From positions 102,541-166,540 of the forward strand of contig NZ_CP089544.1 of assembly GCF_021233055.1 (NCBI RefSeq): a stretch of 64,000 bases of DNA, read 5' to 3'. The notes beneath the pieces were generated by a model, which was not told the origin of the DNA, did no database searches, and worked only from the letters and a program-made list of their open reading frames with translations. This stretch comes from Spirosoma oryzicola (lineage in GTDB: Bacteria > Bacteroidota > Bacteroidia > Cytophagales > Spirosomataceae). Shown here piece after piece: positions 18,211 through 26,426 of the stretch (within the stretch, counting starts at the first letter, position 1; every line of letters begins with the position of its first letter). The position numbers and the translations under genes are program-made.

Positions 18211-19046
18211 TTACTTTAATTAGGCAACGAGATGAATTAGTTATACCTGCAAATTTTAGGGGTAATAGGCGATTTCAATGGACTGTTGAACTACTTAAAC
18301 AGCACAGAGCATTCTTATTGGCCGGTGAAGGTAAACATAATTTCATATCGAGTAGATGGACGATTGTAAAGGAGCAATTGTGGTTTGAGACTGTTAACAA
18401 GTGTGCTTATTGTGAAGCAACCACAAAGCTAGTAGCCCACGGCGACGTAGAGCATTATCGCCCAAAGAGTATTTACTGGTGGTTAGCTTATTGCTACGAT
18501 AACTATTTAGTATCCTGTCAAATTTGTAATGAGGTATTTAAACGGGATGAATTTCCTATAGCAGGTATTCCCTTAAATATCCCCATTCTCACAACAACTA
18601 CCACCGACGCTGAATTAGAAGATTTGGCTCGTTCTACTGCCCCTGATCCCTTTACGGATGCAGATGGAATGCCTATGGCTGATTTTATTTTTCAACATCA
18701 ATTAGAACGTCCCTATTTACTCAATCCCTACTTTGATAATCCTGACGAATACTATGCCTGGAAAGTCGATCCAATTTTAAAGCAAGTTAGCATGGTCCCA
18801 GTTGATGACAACGCAGTTCCTTTTGTTTTGTATGCAGAAACGCTTTACGGGTTGAATCGAAAGGAATTAAAGGAACTACGCTTCTTCTTTTATAATTTAT
18901 ATGATGTGTATCGATTGACTCTAGAAGACACGGGTATAAGTCTATTAACTCGAGAAAGGGCAGAGGCTGCGATTGAATCTATGAAACATAATTCTGCACC
19001 ATTTGCCGGTATGATCAGATACTTCGATCGTCTTTATAGACCCTAA
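18207..19046 (+). CDS. HNH endonuclease, Septu PtuB-like
   Basis: 279 aa. The HNH/zinc core is clear: C66-x2-C69, then VEHYRPK with His83, then C104-x2-C107. The first pair and the second pair would bind structural zinc and the EHYRPK segment holds the catalytic histidine, as in PtuB and related TIGR02646-type proteins. It is translationally coupled to the ATPase gene. The pair should form an ATPase-nuclease complex that cuts nucleic acid once triggered. The last bases overlap the convergent metalloprotease gene (19043-19046). Confidence 0.87.
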   Translation: MITLIRQRDELVIPANFRGNRRFQWTVELLKQHRAFLLAGEGKHNFISSRWTIVKEQLWFETVNKCAYCEATTKLVAHGDVEHYRPKSIYWWLAYCYDNYLVSCQICNEVFKRDEFPIAGIPLNIPILTTTTTDAELEDLARSTAPDPFTDADGMPMADFIFQHQLERPYLLNPYFDNPDEYYAWKVDPILKQVSMVPVDDNAVPFVLYAETLYGLNRKELKELRFFFYNLYDVYRLTLEDTGISLLTRERAEAAIESMKHNSAPFAGMIRYFDRLYRP

Positions 19047-20206
19047 TCTAATTCACGTCTAAGTTCTAATATGGTCTGTTTTTCCCAACTTGCATAGGTG
19101 TCAGGACTAGCATGTAATTTCATCCAAGCTTCATTCAATAAAGCAGATAAAGGAGGGTCTTGTTGCTCTATTTGCTGTCGATAAGACTGGAGTGTTTGTT
19201 TGCTGCAAGCTCGGTAAACTGTTTGAGCAAATTTTTCCAATAGTTCATCAGGATACACACTATCATAATAAGTAGGCTTCTTTTTATAGGTTTGCAATAC
19301 TAAATCCCAAGCCTGATCGAGTTGATTAATAGCATCTGACTGCCCAAGCTCAAAAAGCATGTATCTTATTGCTCGCATACGAGCCTCATCAGCAGGATGG
19401 TTTTCAGACGTTATATTATATAAATCATATGTTGCCTTTCCTTCTGAAATAACGAGTTTGAGATGAGTCCATGCATAAGCTGGACCAACTAAATAGGTAG
19501 CAATTAAATCACAGGCAAATTCTTCTAACCATTTCGATTTTTCTGGTTTTATCCACATGTCATGCCATGTGTCCAGCTTAGTAATATACTCACGTGGCTG
19601 GTTACGCTCTTCAGCTAAGAATTTCCTATTGGTAAAATAAGTTGTTACATCCTGGGGAAACCTTCCTATTACCCAATTATAATTCAGGGAAGTTTGTGCA
19701 ATTAAAAAAATGATGTGGGCTATTTCATGATATATATCAGGTATATGTAATAAATTATGTTCCTCTCCTGGTGGAACCCCAATTAGATCATGCTTGGTAT
19801 GCACCCAGTAATAATTTTGTGGGGCTGTCGAGGTTGTTAATAGCGGTATAGGGCGATTGCCGACATAGCGAATCTCAGAAAAAATGCGACGGATCAATTT
19901 ATTGAAATAGATTTCCGCATCTCCAAAACTATGAATAATTAAACAACGATATGTCTCAATTTCTGTACATTCATCATTTAGTTGTCGAAAATTCCTCAGA
20001 TAGTCATCTGCTAAAAATGGTGCATCCAGTTGTTCATTATTAATAACTTTTTGAACTTTTAAGCTTAAGCTATCCAATAAATCATGTGTTCGCCGGATAA
20101 ATTTTGCGTCAAGATTTTTCTCGATTTTTGCATCGATTAACCGATTACTTAACTTTTTTATGCGTGACAGTAGATCATGAAAAGCGCCTTCTAATATTCG
20201 ACTCAT
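19043..20206 (-). CDS. Predicted zinc metalloprotease (HExxH) of the argonaute operon
   Basis: 387 aa with no signal peptide or membrane segment, so cytoplasmic. HEIAH (H160, E161, H164) is followed by EEFACD (E228/E229...D233) and, about 45 residues on, HPADEAR, the order and spacing of gluzincin peptidases such as M48. I do not recognise the exact family. It is the last gene of a compact minus-strand operon behind the argonaute, overlapping the previous gene by 4 bases. Cleavage of a regulator or of a partner protein is a reasonable inference; a structural zinc role cannot be excluded. Confidence 0.75.
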   Translation of the reverse strand: MSRILEGAFHDLLSRIKKLSNRLIDAKIEKNLDAKFIRRTHDLLDSLSLKVQKVINNEQLDAPFLADDYLRNFRQLNDECTEIETYRCLIIHSFGDAEIYFNKLIRRIFSEIRYVGNRPIPLLTTSTAPQNYYWVHTKHDLIGVPPGEEHNLLHIPDIYHEIAHIIFLIAQTSLNYNWVIGRFPQDVTTYFTNRKFLAEERNQPREYITKLDTWHDMWIKPEKSKWLEEFACDLIATYLVGPAYAWTHLKLVISEGKATYDLYNITSENHPADEARMRAIRYMLFELGQSDAINQLDQAWDLVLQTYKKKPTYYDSVYPDELLEKFAQTVYRACSKQTLQSYRQQIEQQDPPLSALLNEAWMKLHASPDTYASWEKQTILELRRELD

Positions 20207-20601
20207 GTACTAGTACGTAATTTTCGAAACAAAATAGACCGTTCTCCATCTAGGATTTCTAGAACCCGGCTTAGTATGTCAAAATGTTTGGGCTGCAATA
20301 TTCTATTTTGTTGAATAATCGCTCGAACATCTGCTATTTCCTGACGACTTGGTAGGTTTGGTTTTCCTGATAAATGCGTAAGTAATTCTCCTTCTTCCGC
20401 TTCCGACTTAAGCATTTCAACAACAAATGAACGCGCTAAAGCCAGATTATCAGGATCAACGGATAAATTGGGATACTTCTGACGAGTATCTGCTTGACGA
20501 AGCAGCCATTCTTTTTTCAAGAGCAACACTGCATCATTAAAGAGTTGAATGGTCTGTGCAAGCAACTCGTAACGGTTGTAGATATAACCAATTTCGCTCA
20601 T
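20203..20601 (-). CDS. Small helical protein of the argonaute operon
   Basis: 132 aa, no recognised family. It is rich in Leu, Glu, Gln and Arg with heptad-like spacing near residues 10-40 and 85-125, suggesting coiled-coil helices. It starts 3 bases after the argonaute stop and its own stop overlaps the metalloprotease start by 4 bases. Such tight packing argues for a stoichiometric partner of one of its neighbours. Confidence 0.75.
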   Translation of the reverse strand: MSEIGYIYNRYELLAQTIQLFNDAVLLLKKEWLLRQADTRQKYPNLSVDPDNLALARSFVVEMLKSEAEEGELLTHLSGKPNLPSRQEIADVRAIIQQNRILQPKHFDILSRVLEILDGERSILFRKLRTST

Positions 20602-20604
20602 ATA

Positions 20605-23094
20605 TTAGCTGGTTTCTTCATCATCGTAAATATCATCGATTACATCATCCATTTGTAAATCAGTAGGTATGTCATTCATTGGTAACCAATCCTGTTCTGT
20701 GTAGGAGATTGGTTCTAAAAACATATCTAGCAATTTAATCGTAATCGGCAGCGCACTTGGACGATCTGGTGCCGTAAAGGCTAGCATAGTTTGAGCAAAA
20801 ACATCTTCGATAATTTTATCAAAGTCAGCCGTGCCTTCAACGAAGTTTAGGTGCAAAGGTCTAACTGAACCTCTGATTTTAAATGGAAAACCAGTGTTGA
20901 ACAAAAACGCATCATGGCCATCCGGACCAAGTCGTTTGACTGTGCCAATACGAGGTAGCTCCATTGGGCGCTCTGGATTATAGTTATAAGCTACCCGTAA
21001 AGGGATTGAACTTTGCTTATGAACATCCACAACAGCCCACTTTATTGTATTTTTATCTAGTAATCCCTCATTATGCAAGTCGTTGATTACCCGTAACAAA
21101 GCTGATACTTCGTTGCCATGGCTTCGACCGTCGCGTTCCAAAATAATACCATTTGGATTTTGACAGACCATGGGAATATGCCGCTTTAATTTTGCATAAA
21201 TTTTATCATATAACTGTTGTTCTGTTAATTTCTCAGAACGAGTGTGCTTATTTTTAGGAGGGACATCGAATGTATCGAAGAAAATATTTTCTCCGTTTCG
21301 ATAGAAAAAGACTAAACCTCCATTCCGATCATGAACATCTACACCAATATAAATGTCATAATTTAATGGTTTCTCTAGTGCATAAGGAAAAACGCGATTC
21401 ACTAATAAATAAGCGACACTCAAATAAAACAGGTACGATTCAAACTTATACGATTCTTCAGAGTTAGCCAGTCGATACTCGACGCCTGCATCTGCATCGG
21501 CAAATGCTTCATAAAAACCAGCTATCCGCTCGTAGGATGCACTCTGAAAGAGCAGGTCGCGTTCCGCAAATTTCTTTTTCAAGCAATGATGTAATTGGCG
21601 AATAAGATGTGTTGTCCTTCGTCCGAGACTTGGTAATATAACCAAAGCTCTACCTGCTGTAACCCCTGCTTCATCGGCTGCCTGTTCGATAAGCTTAACT
21701 TGCTCCGTAGCGGACAAGTTAGAATCAAACTTAAATTTGATAACATCGTTAAAATCAGTAAAAGTGGATGCTAACCGAGAAGTATTTCGAACGAAATCTG
21801 CTTGAAAGGCCGTCAGCATGTCTTCTTTTACTTCAAAGTCATTGGATGATTCTGGCATAAACAAATACTGAGGAGAATCATCCAGCCCTCCGAGAAAACC
21901 ATATTTCTGAATCCACTTCCGTCGTTGCTCTCCTAAACATTGAAGCGTCAATTTGTTTTCATCATACAATCGGCCTATCTGGAAAATATGATTTCCTGCA
22001 AACTTTAAACTTGGAATACGAAGCTCTCGAAGCGTTTCATTGGTAGGCTCTGGTGTAATTGTTAACGGCTTGTTATTGAACGTAAGCCGTTTCAATAATT
22101 TGATTTTTTGATCAATTCGACCAAAGCGCTTAGGTGTAGGCAAAATAGCTTGACGATGCAACGATTTTACATCATTGTCATGCGTATCATACAAAATCCG
22201 CATTAAAGAGGCTGCACCATGACGAGGTGACATTGAGCCTCGACGTCCAGGATAACAATAGATTACTGATAAGTCTTCAGGCTTGACTAAGGACTTAACA
22301 TCAAATCGATGGTGCTTCGTCTCAGTTAACGTATATTCATAAACGTTACGAATATTCCCTTGTTTATCTTCAAATTCTTGTTGATCAATTCGATTACCGA
22401 AACTGATAATTTCTACTGGATACCAGTAATCACCAAACATCATTAACACACGTAGACCGATCTTACGCCGGCGCAAGAGTATATGTTGTAAGCGATTTAC
22501 ATTTCGGATGTTAATAATTTCGGAAAGTCGTTGTTTGCCAACATATCGATAAATAATATCTAAACAGATAAATAGACGATCCGGCCCGTCTGCGATGACT
22601 TTCATACCAAACCCCTCTAACATCTCGATAGTCGCAGCGGGTGGCGAAAACTTATTTGTTTTAAAAAAGAAGCGCCCTGCTTTGTCTTCAACAAGAAACC
22701 CCAGTGCTTTGATTTGACGTCTAATTTCGAACTCTAGAAACTGTATAATTAACTCAAGCTCTTCATCAGAACAACCTTTAATTTTTAATGAATAGGCGAT
22801 CGCATTAGAAGCCAAGCTCAATCGTTGAACACCAAATAGCGTCTTACATACTATATCTCCCTTTAACTGTCGATCGGCAGGTATAGCAATAAATTTTTTT
22901 CCTTCTCGTGTAACAATGACAGCAGGTCCTTGAGTCTCTGACCGAACCTTACGAGCCATATTCTGTAATTCCCGATAGCGGTCAGCATCACTTCCTAAAG
23001 TGAAAGGCAGTGAAGTTGGGATCAGTTTATAGGAAAAGTCAATATCATGCACATTGGCAATCTCGAACGTACTGAGTGTATGCTTGTTCATCAT
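20605..23094 (-). CDS. Long prokaryotic argonaute (pAgo) with intact catalytic tetrad
   Basis: 829 aa. The C-terminal PIWI domain shows IYIGVDVHD (D586), SEKLTEQ (E621, glutamate finger), ILERDGR (D655) and KLLDMFLE (D790). The first three spacings (35 and 34) match the 34 and 34 of Thermus thermophilus Ago, so a nuclease-active DEDD site is predicted. NTGFPFKIRG and RPLHLNF also match PIWI. A MID-like region lies around 495-545 and a PAZ-like region around 205-300; the first 150 residues would be the N domain. Guide-directed cleavage of invading DNA or RNA is the expected role. It overlaps the Cas4-like nuclease gene by 50 bases. Confidence 0.87.
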   Translation of the reverse strand: MMNKHTLSTFEIANVHDIDFSYKLIPTSLPFTLGSDADRYRELQNMARKVRSETQGPAVIVTREGKKFIAIPADRQLKGDIVCKTLFGVQRLSLASNAIAYSLKIKGCSDEELELIIQFLEFEIRRQIKALGFLVEDKAGRFFFKTNKFSPPAATIEMLEGFGMKVIADGPDRLFICLDIIYRYVGKQRLSEIINIRNVNRLQHILLRRRKIGLRVLMMFGDYWYPVEIISFGNRIDQQEFEDKQGNIRNVYEYTLTETKHHRFDVKSLVKPEDLSVIYCYPGRRGSMSPRHGAASLMRILYDTHDNDVKSLHRQAILPTPKRFGRIDQKIKLLKRLTFNNKPLTITPEPTNETLRELRIPSLKFAGNHIFQIGRLYDENKLTLQCLGEQRRKWIQKYGFLGGLDDSPQYLFMPESSNDFEVKEDMLTAFQADFVRNTSRLASTFTDFNDVIKFKFDSNLSATEQVKLIEQAADEAGVTAGRALVILPSLGRRTTHLIRQLHHCLKKKFAERDLLFQSASYERIAGFYEAFADADAGVEYRLANSEESYKFESYLFYLSVAYLLVNRVFPYALEKPLNYDIYIGVDVHDRNGGLVFFYRNGENIFFDTFDVPPKNKHTRSEKLTEQQLYDKIYAKLKRHIPMVCQNPNGIILERDGRSHGNEVSALLRVINDLHNEGLLDKNTIKWAVVDVHKQSSIPLRVAYNYNPERPMELPRIGTVKRLGPDGHDAFLFNTGFPFKIRGSVRPLHLNFVEGTADFDKIIEDVFAQTMLAFTAPDRPSALPITIKLLDMFLEPISYTEQDWLPMNDIPTDLQMDDVIDDIYDDEETS

Positions 23095-24046
23095 ATTTGT
23101 TATTATTAAGATTCATAAAGCTACAAAGCGAGTAAAACGGACATGTATCGCAGATATAACCCCCAAACTCATTAACGCCAAAATCTGTAATGGGTAAATC
23201 TCTAAAGGGGCGATCTCTGGTCAGACAGCGAATGTCTTCACTGGTTAGATAGATCTCGTCTAAAATTTCATTAGCCCGTTCCTGCGTCAGTGTATGCTCA
23301 CGGACTTTCCCTTTTATTAAGTTTACTTCTAGTAGCCGGATATCATTATAGTGATATGGCTTACGGGATATCATCTTGAAATTTCGCTCTCTATATAATA
23401 CTAGGCCGATAATCATTAATTGACGAGAGTAATCGCTAGTCTCGCTGACAGATACCTTCCAGTCAATTACAACTGGTTTATAGTCGATGTAAGCCAGTAA
23501 ATCGATTTGAGGGCAAACCCAGGCCTTCTCAATCCAAACGCCACGTTTCGACACATCTGGGAGTAAAAAGTATGCACGCCCCAGGTAATCAAGTAATGGC
23601 TCTCCATCTGGCATTAAAATATTAGGAAGATTTAAAATAGCTTTCCGAATCGTTGTATACACTTCTTCTAGCTTTTCTGTACTATAATCTTCCATTAATT
23701 CGTGGACGTTTAACACGCAGTACTCTGCACCAACACTACTTTTTGTATTGGTTTTATAATGTCCCTGCTCCGAGAAGGTAAATTGAGCTTTAGCTAGCGA
23801 AACAGCTTCTTCTGCAAATTGCTCAATATTAAATTCACCATTTTCTTTTAAAGAAGGTATAATACGCTGAGCCAATATTTTATCAACTACTGACCCTTGC
23901 CACATTTTAAAATCCTGCGCATTACCCAATTCAAAAGCTTTACGACGTAATGGTGAAGTATAATGAAAATTAGCCAGCAGCTGACTGAAGTAGAATTTTC
24001 GTCGACACTGCCTGAATGTATTACTTTCAGTGTAGGTCCATCTCAT
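23045..24046 (-). CDS. Cas4/RecB-like PD-(D/E)xK nuclease with Fe-S cysteines
   Basis: 333 aa. The start ESNTFRQCRRKFYFS resembles RecB/AddB/Cas4-type nucleases. D182 and D195-W-K197 (in VIDWKVS) form the metal-binding core, followed by RQLMIIGLVLY (the QxxxY motif). C14 together with C299, C302 and C308 make the four-cysteine set that binds a 4Fe-4S cluster in Cas4 and AddB. The usual early histidine appears to be absent (GSVVDKIL). The gene overlaps the argonaute by 50 bases, so coupled translation is likely. It may process guide or target DNA ends. Confidence 0.83.
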   Translation of the reverse strand: MRWTYTESNTFRQCRRKFYFSQLLANFHYTSPLRRKAFELGNAQDFKMWQGSVVDKILAQRIIPSLKENGEFNIEQFAEEAVSLAKAQFTFSEQGHYKTNTKSSVGAEYCVLNVHELMEDYSTEKLEEVYTTIRKAILNLPNILMPDGEPLLDYLGRAYFLLPDVSKRGVWIEKAWVCPQIDLLAYIDYKPVVIDWKVSVSETSDYSRQLMIIGLVLYRERNFKMISRKPYHYNDIRLLEVNLIKGKVREHTLTQERANEILDEIYLTSEDIRCLTRDRPFRDLPITDFGVNEFGGYICDTCPFYSLCSFMNLNNNKYDEQAYTQYVRDCQCA

Positions 24047-24050
24047 CGGC

Positions 24051-24596
24051 TTAAGGTTGCATAAATTCAGCTAAACGATCTAGATATTGACTAGTGGCCT
24101 CATCATCACCAACATAATTGGTTTGACTCTGTCCCATTATAGGGGAATCATTGGCGAGTTGCTTACGAGCTGCTAATCCAAAGTTACCTATTTGGTCCTG
24201 TTGGCGAGATTTTAAAACATTTACCGTTTTCCAGATCGCAGTTTTAGCCATTTCATAAGATATGGATAACTGGTTAAGCAAGTCCCTCATGATCACAATG
24301 GGCACCGTTGCTGGATGAACTTGATCACTAAGCATATGATTTACTACTTCATCAGGTAAATCTAAGTGCTCGGCTAGCGCTGGTACTGATTGGGTAGCGC
24401 TCTGGAGCTGTTGAGATAATAACTGTCCAAAGGTTAATTGATGTTTCTTTAACAATGAATCAAATAGCTCTTTGCGACGTGCATCGGATAAAGTAGTTTC
24501 GTAGTCTACTTCTTGTACTTGTTTAGGCCAATATAGCTCGGGCTTTAGAAGCTGGAGCAGCCGTAGACTTTCATCTAAGTTGTTAATAGGTTTCAT
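24051..24596 (-). CDS. Unknown regulator-like protein between the sigma factor and nuclease genes
   Basis: 181 aa, not assigned to a family. The middle part (VPALAEHLDLPDEVVNHML, then a LNQLSIS stretch) looks like a helix-turn-helix or Cro/CI-like repeat with a helical tail. Its start overlaps the sigma factor stop by 4 bases and it ends 4 bases before the nuclease. Position directly after a sigma factor gene is typical of anti-sigma factors, but no membrane segment or zinc motif supports that; it could equally be a DNA-binding partner. Confidence 0.7.
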   Translation of the reverse strand: MKPINNLDESLRLLQLLKPELYWPKQVQEVDYETTLSDARRKELFDSLLKKHQLTFGQLLSQQLQSATQSVPALAEHLDLPDEVVNHMLSDQVHPATVPIVIMRDLLNQLSISYEMAKTAIWKTVNVLKSRQQDQIGNFGLAARKQLANDSPIMGQSQTNYVGDDEATSQYLDRLAEFMQP

Positions 24597-25198
24597 GACT
24601 CGGCTTGGTTATACAGGTTAATAAGTTTTTGTTTGGCACGATGATGACGCACTTTGAGTTGATTATTTTCTATACCAAGCATAGAAGCAATCTCATCATA
24701 GGAAAACTGCTGAACTTTGAGTAAAAGCAGACTTCGATCAGTATCATCTAGTTTGGCCAATGCCTTTTCTAATCGGATTAGATTTAAGCTTTGCAGATCG
24801 TCGTGCTCATGAAACTGGTCAAAAACATCCTCACCGATATTAAAGTCAATTTCATTCGGTTCCTCGTCTAATGATTCTGATGGATCTATTTCCAACGGAA
24901 CAATCTGAAAAATTTCATCTAACCGTGCTTGCTCTCTTAAATGCTGCTTTAAGCAGTTGACATATACTTTTAAAATGTAATTTTCAAAATGGGCCTTGGG
25001 TGTGGTTGGCAGTATTGCCCGCTTCGCAATTAGGGTATCTAACGTTTGGTAAATAATCTCCCAAGCCGTATCTGGATCGAGATGCCACTTACTAACGGCT
25101 AAGCCATACCATTTTTTAGCGTACCGCTCGTACAGCCATTCCATAAGTTGAGGAAGTGGTTGACGAAGTTGCTCGGCTATGTCTTCGTAGGTTGTCAT
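24593..25198 (-). CDS. Sigma-70 family (ECF-like) sigma factor heading the argonaute operon
   Basis: 201 aa. Region 2-like residues lie at about 15-80 (LMEWLYERYAKKWYGLAV), and region 4 is clear near the end: LAKLDDTDRSLLLLKVQQF, SYDEIASMLGI, then the recognition helix QLKVRHHRAKQKL. An acidic linker joins the two. It is the first gene of the operon, so it may direct RNA polymerase to the operon's own promoter or to other defence genes. Sigma factors are not usual argonaute partners, which makes the association notable. Confidence 0.82.
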   Translation of the reverse strand: MTTYEDIAEQLRQPLPQLMEWLYERYAKKWYGLAVSKWHLDPDTAWEIIYQTLDTLIAKRAILPTTPKAHFENYILKVYVNCLKQHLREQARLDEIFQIVPLEIDPSESLDEEPNEIDFNIGEDVFDQFHEHDDLQSLNLIRLEKALAKLDDTDRSLLLLKVQQFSYDEIASMLGIENNQLKVRHHRAKQKLINLYNQAES

Positions 25199-25237
25199 TT
25201 GATGTTAAATAGGCTTTCAATTAGTAATATGATTTTA

Positions 25238-25284
25238 GGTTACAGACATCTTAGAGGTCATAAAATTTACGATGTATTGTAACC
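25238..25284. promoter_or_regulatory. Inverted repeat upstream of the sigma factor gene
   Basis: GGTTACA at 25238-25244 pairs with TGTAACC at 25278-25284, and ACATC at 25246-25250 with GATGT at 25271-25275. It lies 40-86 bases before the sigma start in the operon leader and could be an operator or an RNA hairpin. Confidence 0.5.
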
Positions 25285-25429
25285 CCAAATCATAGTTAAG
25301 TTGAAGGCCAATCACACGGATAGGCTACTAGATAGATCAGCATTAGCGCAAGGTTATAGGTAGATAGTGTACCTGAACGAGACCAATAGTGCGTGCAGAT
25401 TGATCTATAACTCCTAAACGAGTTGAAAT

Positions 25430-25455
25430 AAAAAAACCAGGCAGAAACTACCTGG
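25430..25455 (-). terminator. Intrinsic terminator on the minus strand
   Basis: Minus-strand CCAGGTAG, loop TTT, CTGCCTGG, then seven T. It stands 232 bases before the sigma factor gene, at the 3' end of the structured RNA candidate. There is no minus-strand protein gene to its right before 28202, and strong repeats at 28006 separate that. Confidence 0.8.
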
Positions 25456-25550
25456 CTAGGAGAATTATAAAAGAGTCCAAAAGCTTAGCAAGCTCTTGGG
25501 TAACATAGACTTCGCACTTCAAAGTTACATTCTCCTTTTATATTCTCCAA
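25431..25550 (-). ncRNA. Candidate structured RNA with its own terminator, upstream of the argonaute operon
   Basis: On the minus strand, GGAGAATATAAAA (25548-25536) pairs with TTTTATAATTCTCC (25472-25459, one bulge). This long stem encloses two hairpins: one with 9 base pairs and a 3-base loop (25477-25499) and one closed by GTAAC/GTTAC (25500-25528). A terminator hairpin and T-run follow directly. One pair in the terminator is G-U only when read on the minus strand, which supports that orientation. No ORF occupies it. It could be a small RNA or an attenuated 5' leader. Confidence 0.5.
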
Positions 25551-25575
25551 GTCTTCCCGTGGTTTCAAACTGGGT

Positions 25576-25591
25576 ATGATAGTCCTATCAT
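25576..25591. promoter_or_regulatory. Palindrome in the divergent control region
   Basis: ATGATAG, two bases, CTATCAT: perfect 7-base arms. It lies between the leftward structured RNA and the rightward multi-ubiquitin operon and could bind a dimeric regulator of both. Confidence 0.45.
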
Positions 25592-25730
25592 GTCTGGGCC
25601 TGCATTGTTCACTAAATTTTTCGAAACACCGCTAAAAGGAATTTTCAATAATGTGGCTACGTGCCATAAGGGCTTCAGCAATAGACTGTTTGCCAAAAAT
25701 TCTATTGGTCAATTTAAAAAATTTAACACA

Positions 25731-26426
25731 ATGTTATCAAATCACAATGCCATGGTCCCAGCAGGACCCAAGCCTCCATTTTTAGAATTTGTAATTGAAG
25801 GCCAGACGTTTCAAAGCTTTCAGCAGTACATGACAGGTAAAGAGCTTAAGCAACAGGCAGGTATCCCACTGGATACGGATCTGTATCTATCTATAGTTCA
25901 CCCCTGGACTGATGAATTGATTGAAAATAGTACGAAGGTTGATTTGGCCAGGCCTGGTCTTGAGTATTTCTATGTCAAAAAGAAGCTGCCCTTTACGATC
26001 AATGGCGCACCGTTCATCTGGTATAAACAATATATCAGTGAGCCGGAAATAAAGGCGTTGGGTAAGATCGACGAGGATGATGAGGTTTACTTGAAAATCA
26101 AGCCACCATTTGAGGATGAGTTGATCGCTAAAGGAGCAAACGTTGATTTAGCGAGACCTGGAAAAGAAGCCTTCATTTCGAAGCAACCATCAGTTTATAG
26201 CTTGGTCATTAACGCACAACTGAAATCCTGGAAGCAGCCGACAATTTCATTTGAGCAGGTCATTATTCTGGCGTTTGGCAGCTACTCCGATGATGTGAAT
26301 AGAGCCTATACGGTTACGTTTACAAACGGGCCAAAGCAGAAGCCAAAGGGTGTTATGGTAAAAGGGGATAGTGTTCACGTAAAAAATGAGATGAAATTCG
26401 ATGCTACACCAACTGATAAATCATAG
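25731..26426 (+). CDS. Multi-ubiquitin domain protein (bacterial ubiquitin-like modifier)
   Basis: 231 aa from ATG 25731. Three tandem beta-grasp repeats: about residues 18-83 and 84-150, each containing VDLARPG followed by an aromatic strand, and a more divergent third that ends MVKGDSVHVKNEMKF and TPTDKS. This is the Multi_ubiq family that accompanies ThiF/E1-like enzymes in bacterial conjugation operons. The frame is open back to an ATG at 25590, which would add 47 unrelated residues and overlap a palindrome. It overlaps the E1-like gene by 26 bases. Confidence 0.83.
   Translation: MLSNHNAMVPAGPKPPFLEFVIEGQTFQSFQQYMTGKELKQQAGIPLDTDLYLSIVHPWTDELIENSTKVDLARPGLEYFYVKKKLPFTINGAPFIWYKQYISEPEIKALGKIDEDDEVYLKIKPPFEDELIAKGANVDLARPGKEAFISKQPSVYSLVINAQLKSWKQPTISFEQVIILAFGSYSDDVNRAYTVTFTNGPKQKPKGVMVKGDSVHVKNEMKFDATPTDKS

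Noticed and set aside
20605..23094. Short pAgo of the SPARTA/SPARSA type paired with the SIR2 gene
   Set aside because: The protein is 829 aa with PAZ- and N-like regions and an intact tetrad, and the SIR2 gene belongs to a separate unit 7 kb away.
25431..25550. Retron msr-msd as explanation of the structured RNA
   Set aside because: There is no reverse transcriptase gene anywhere near; the known retron plan cannot apply.
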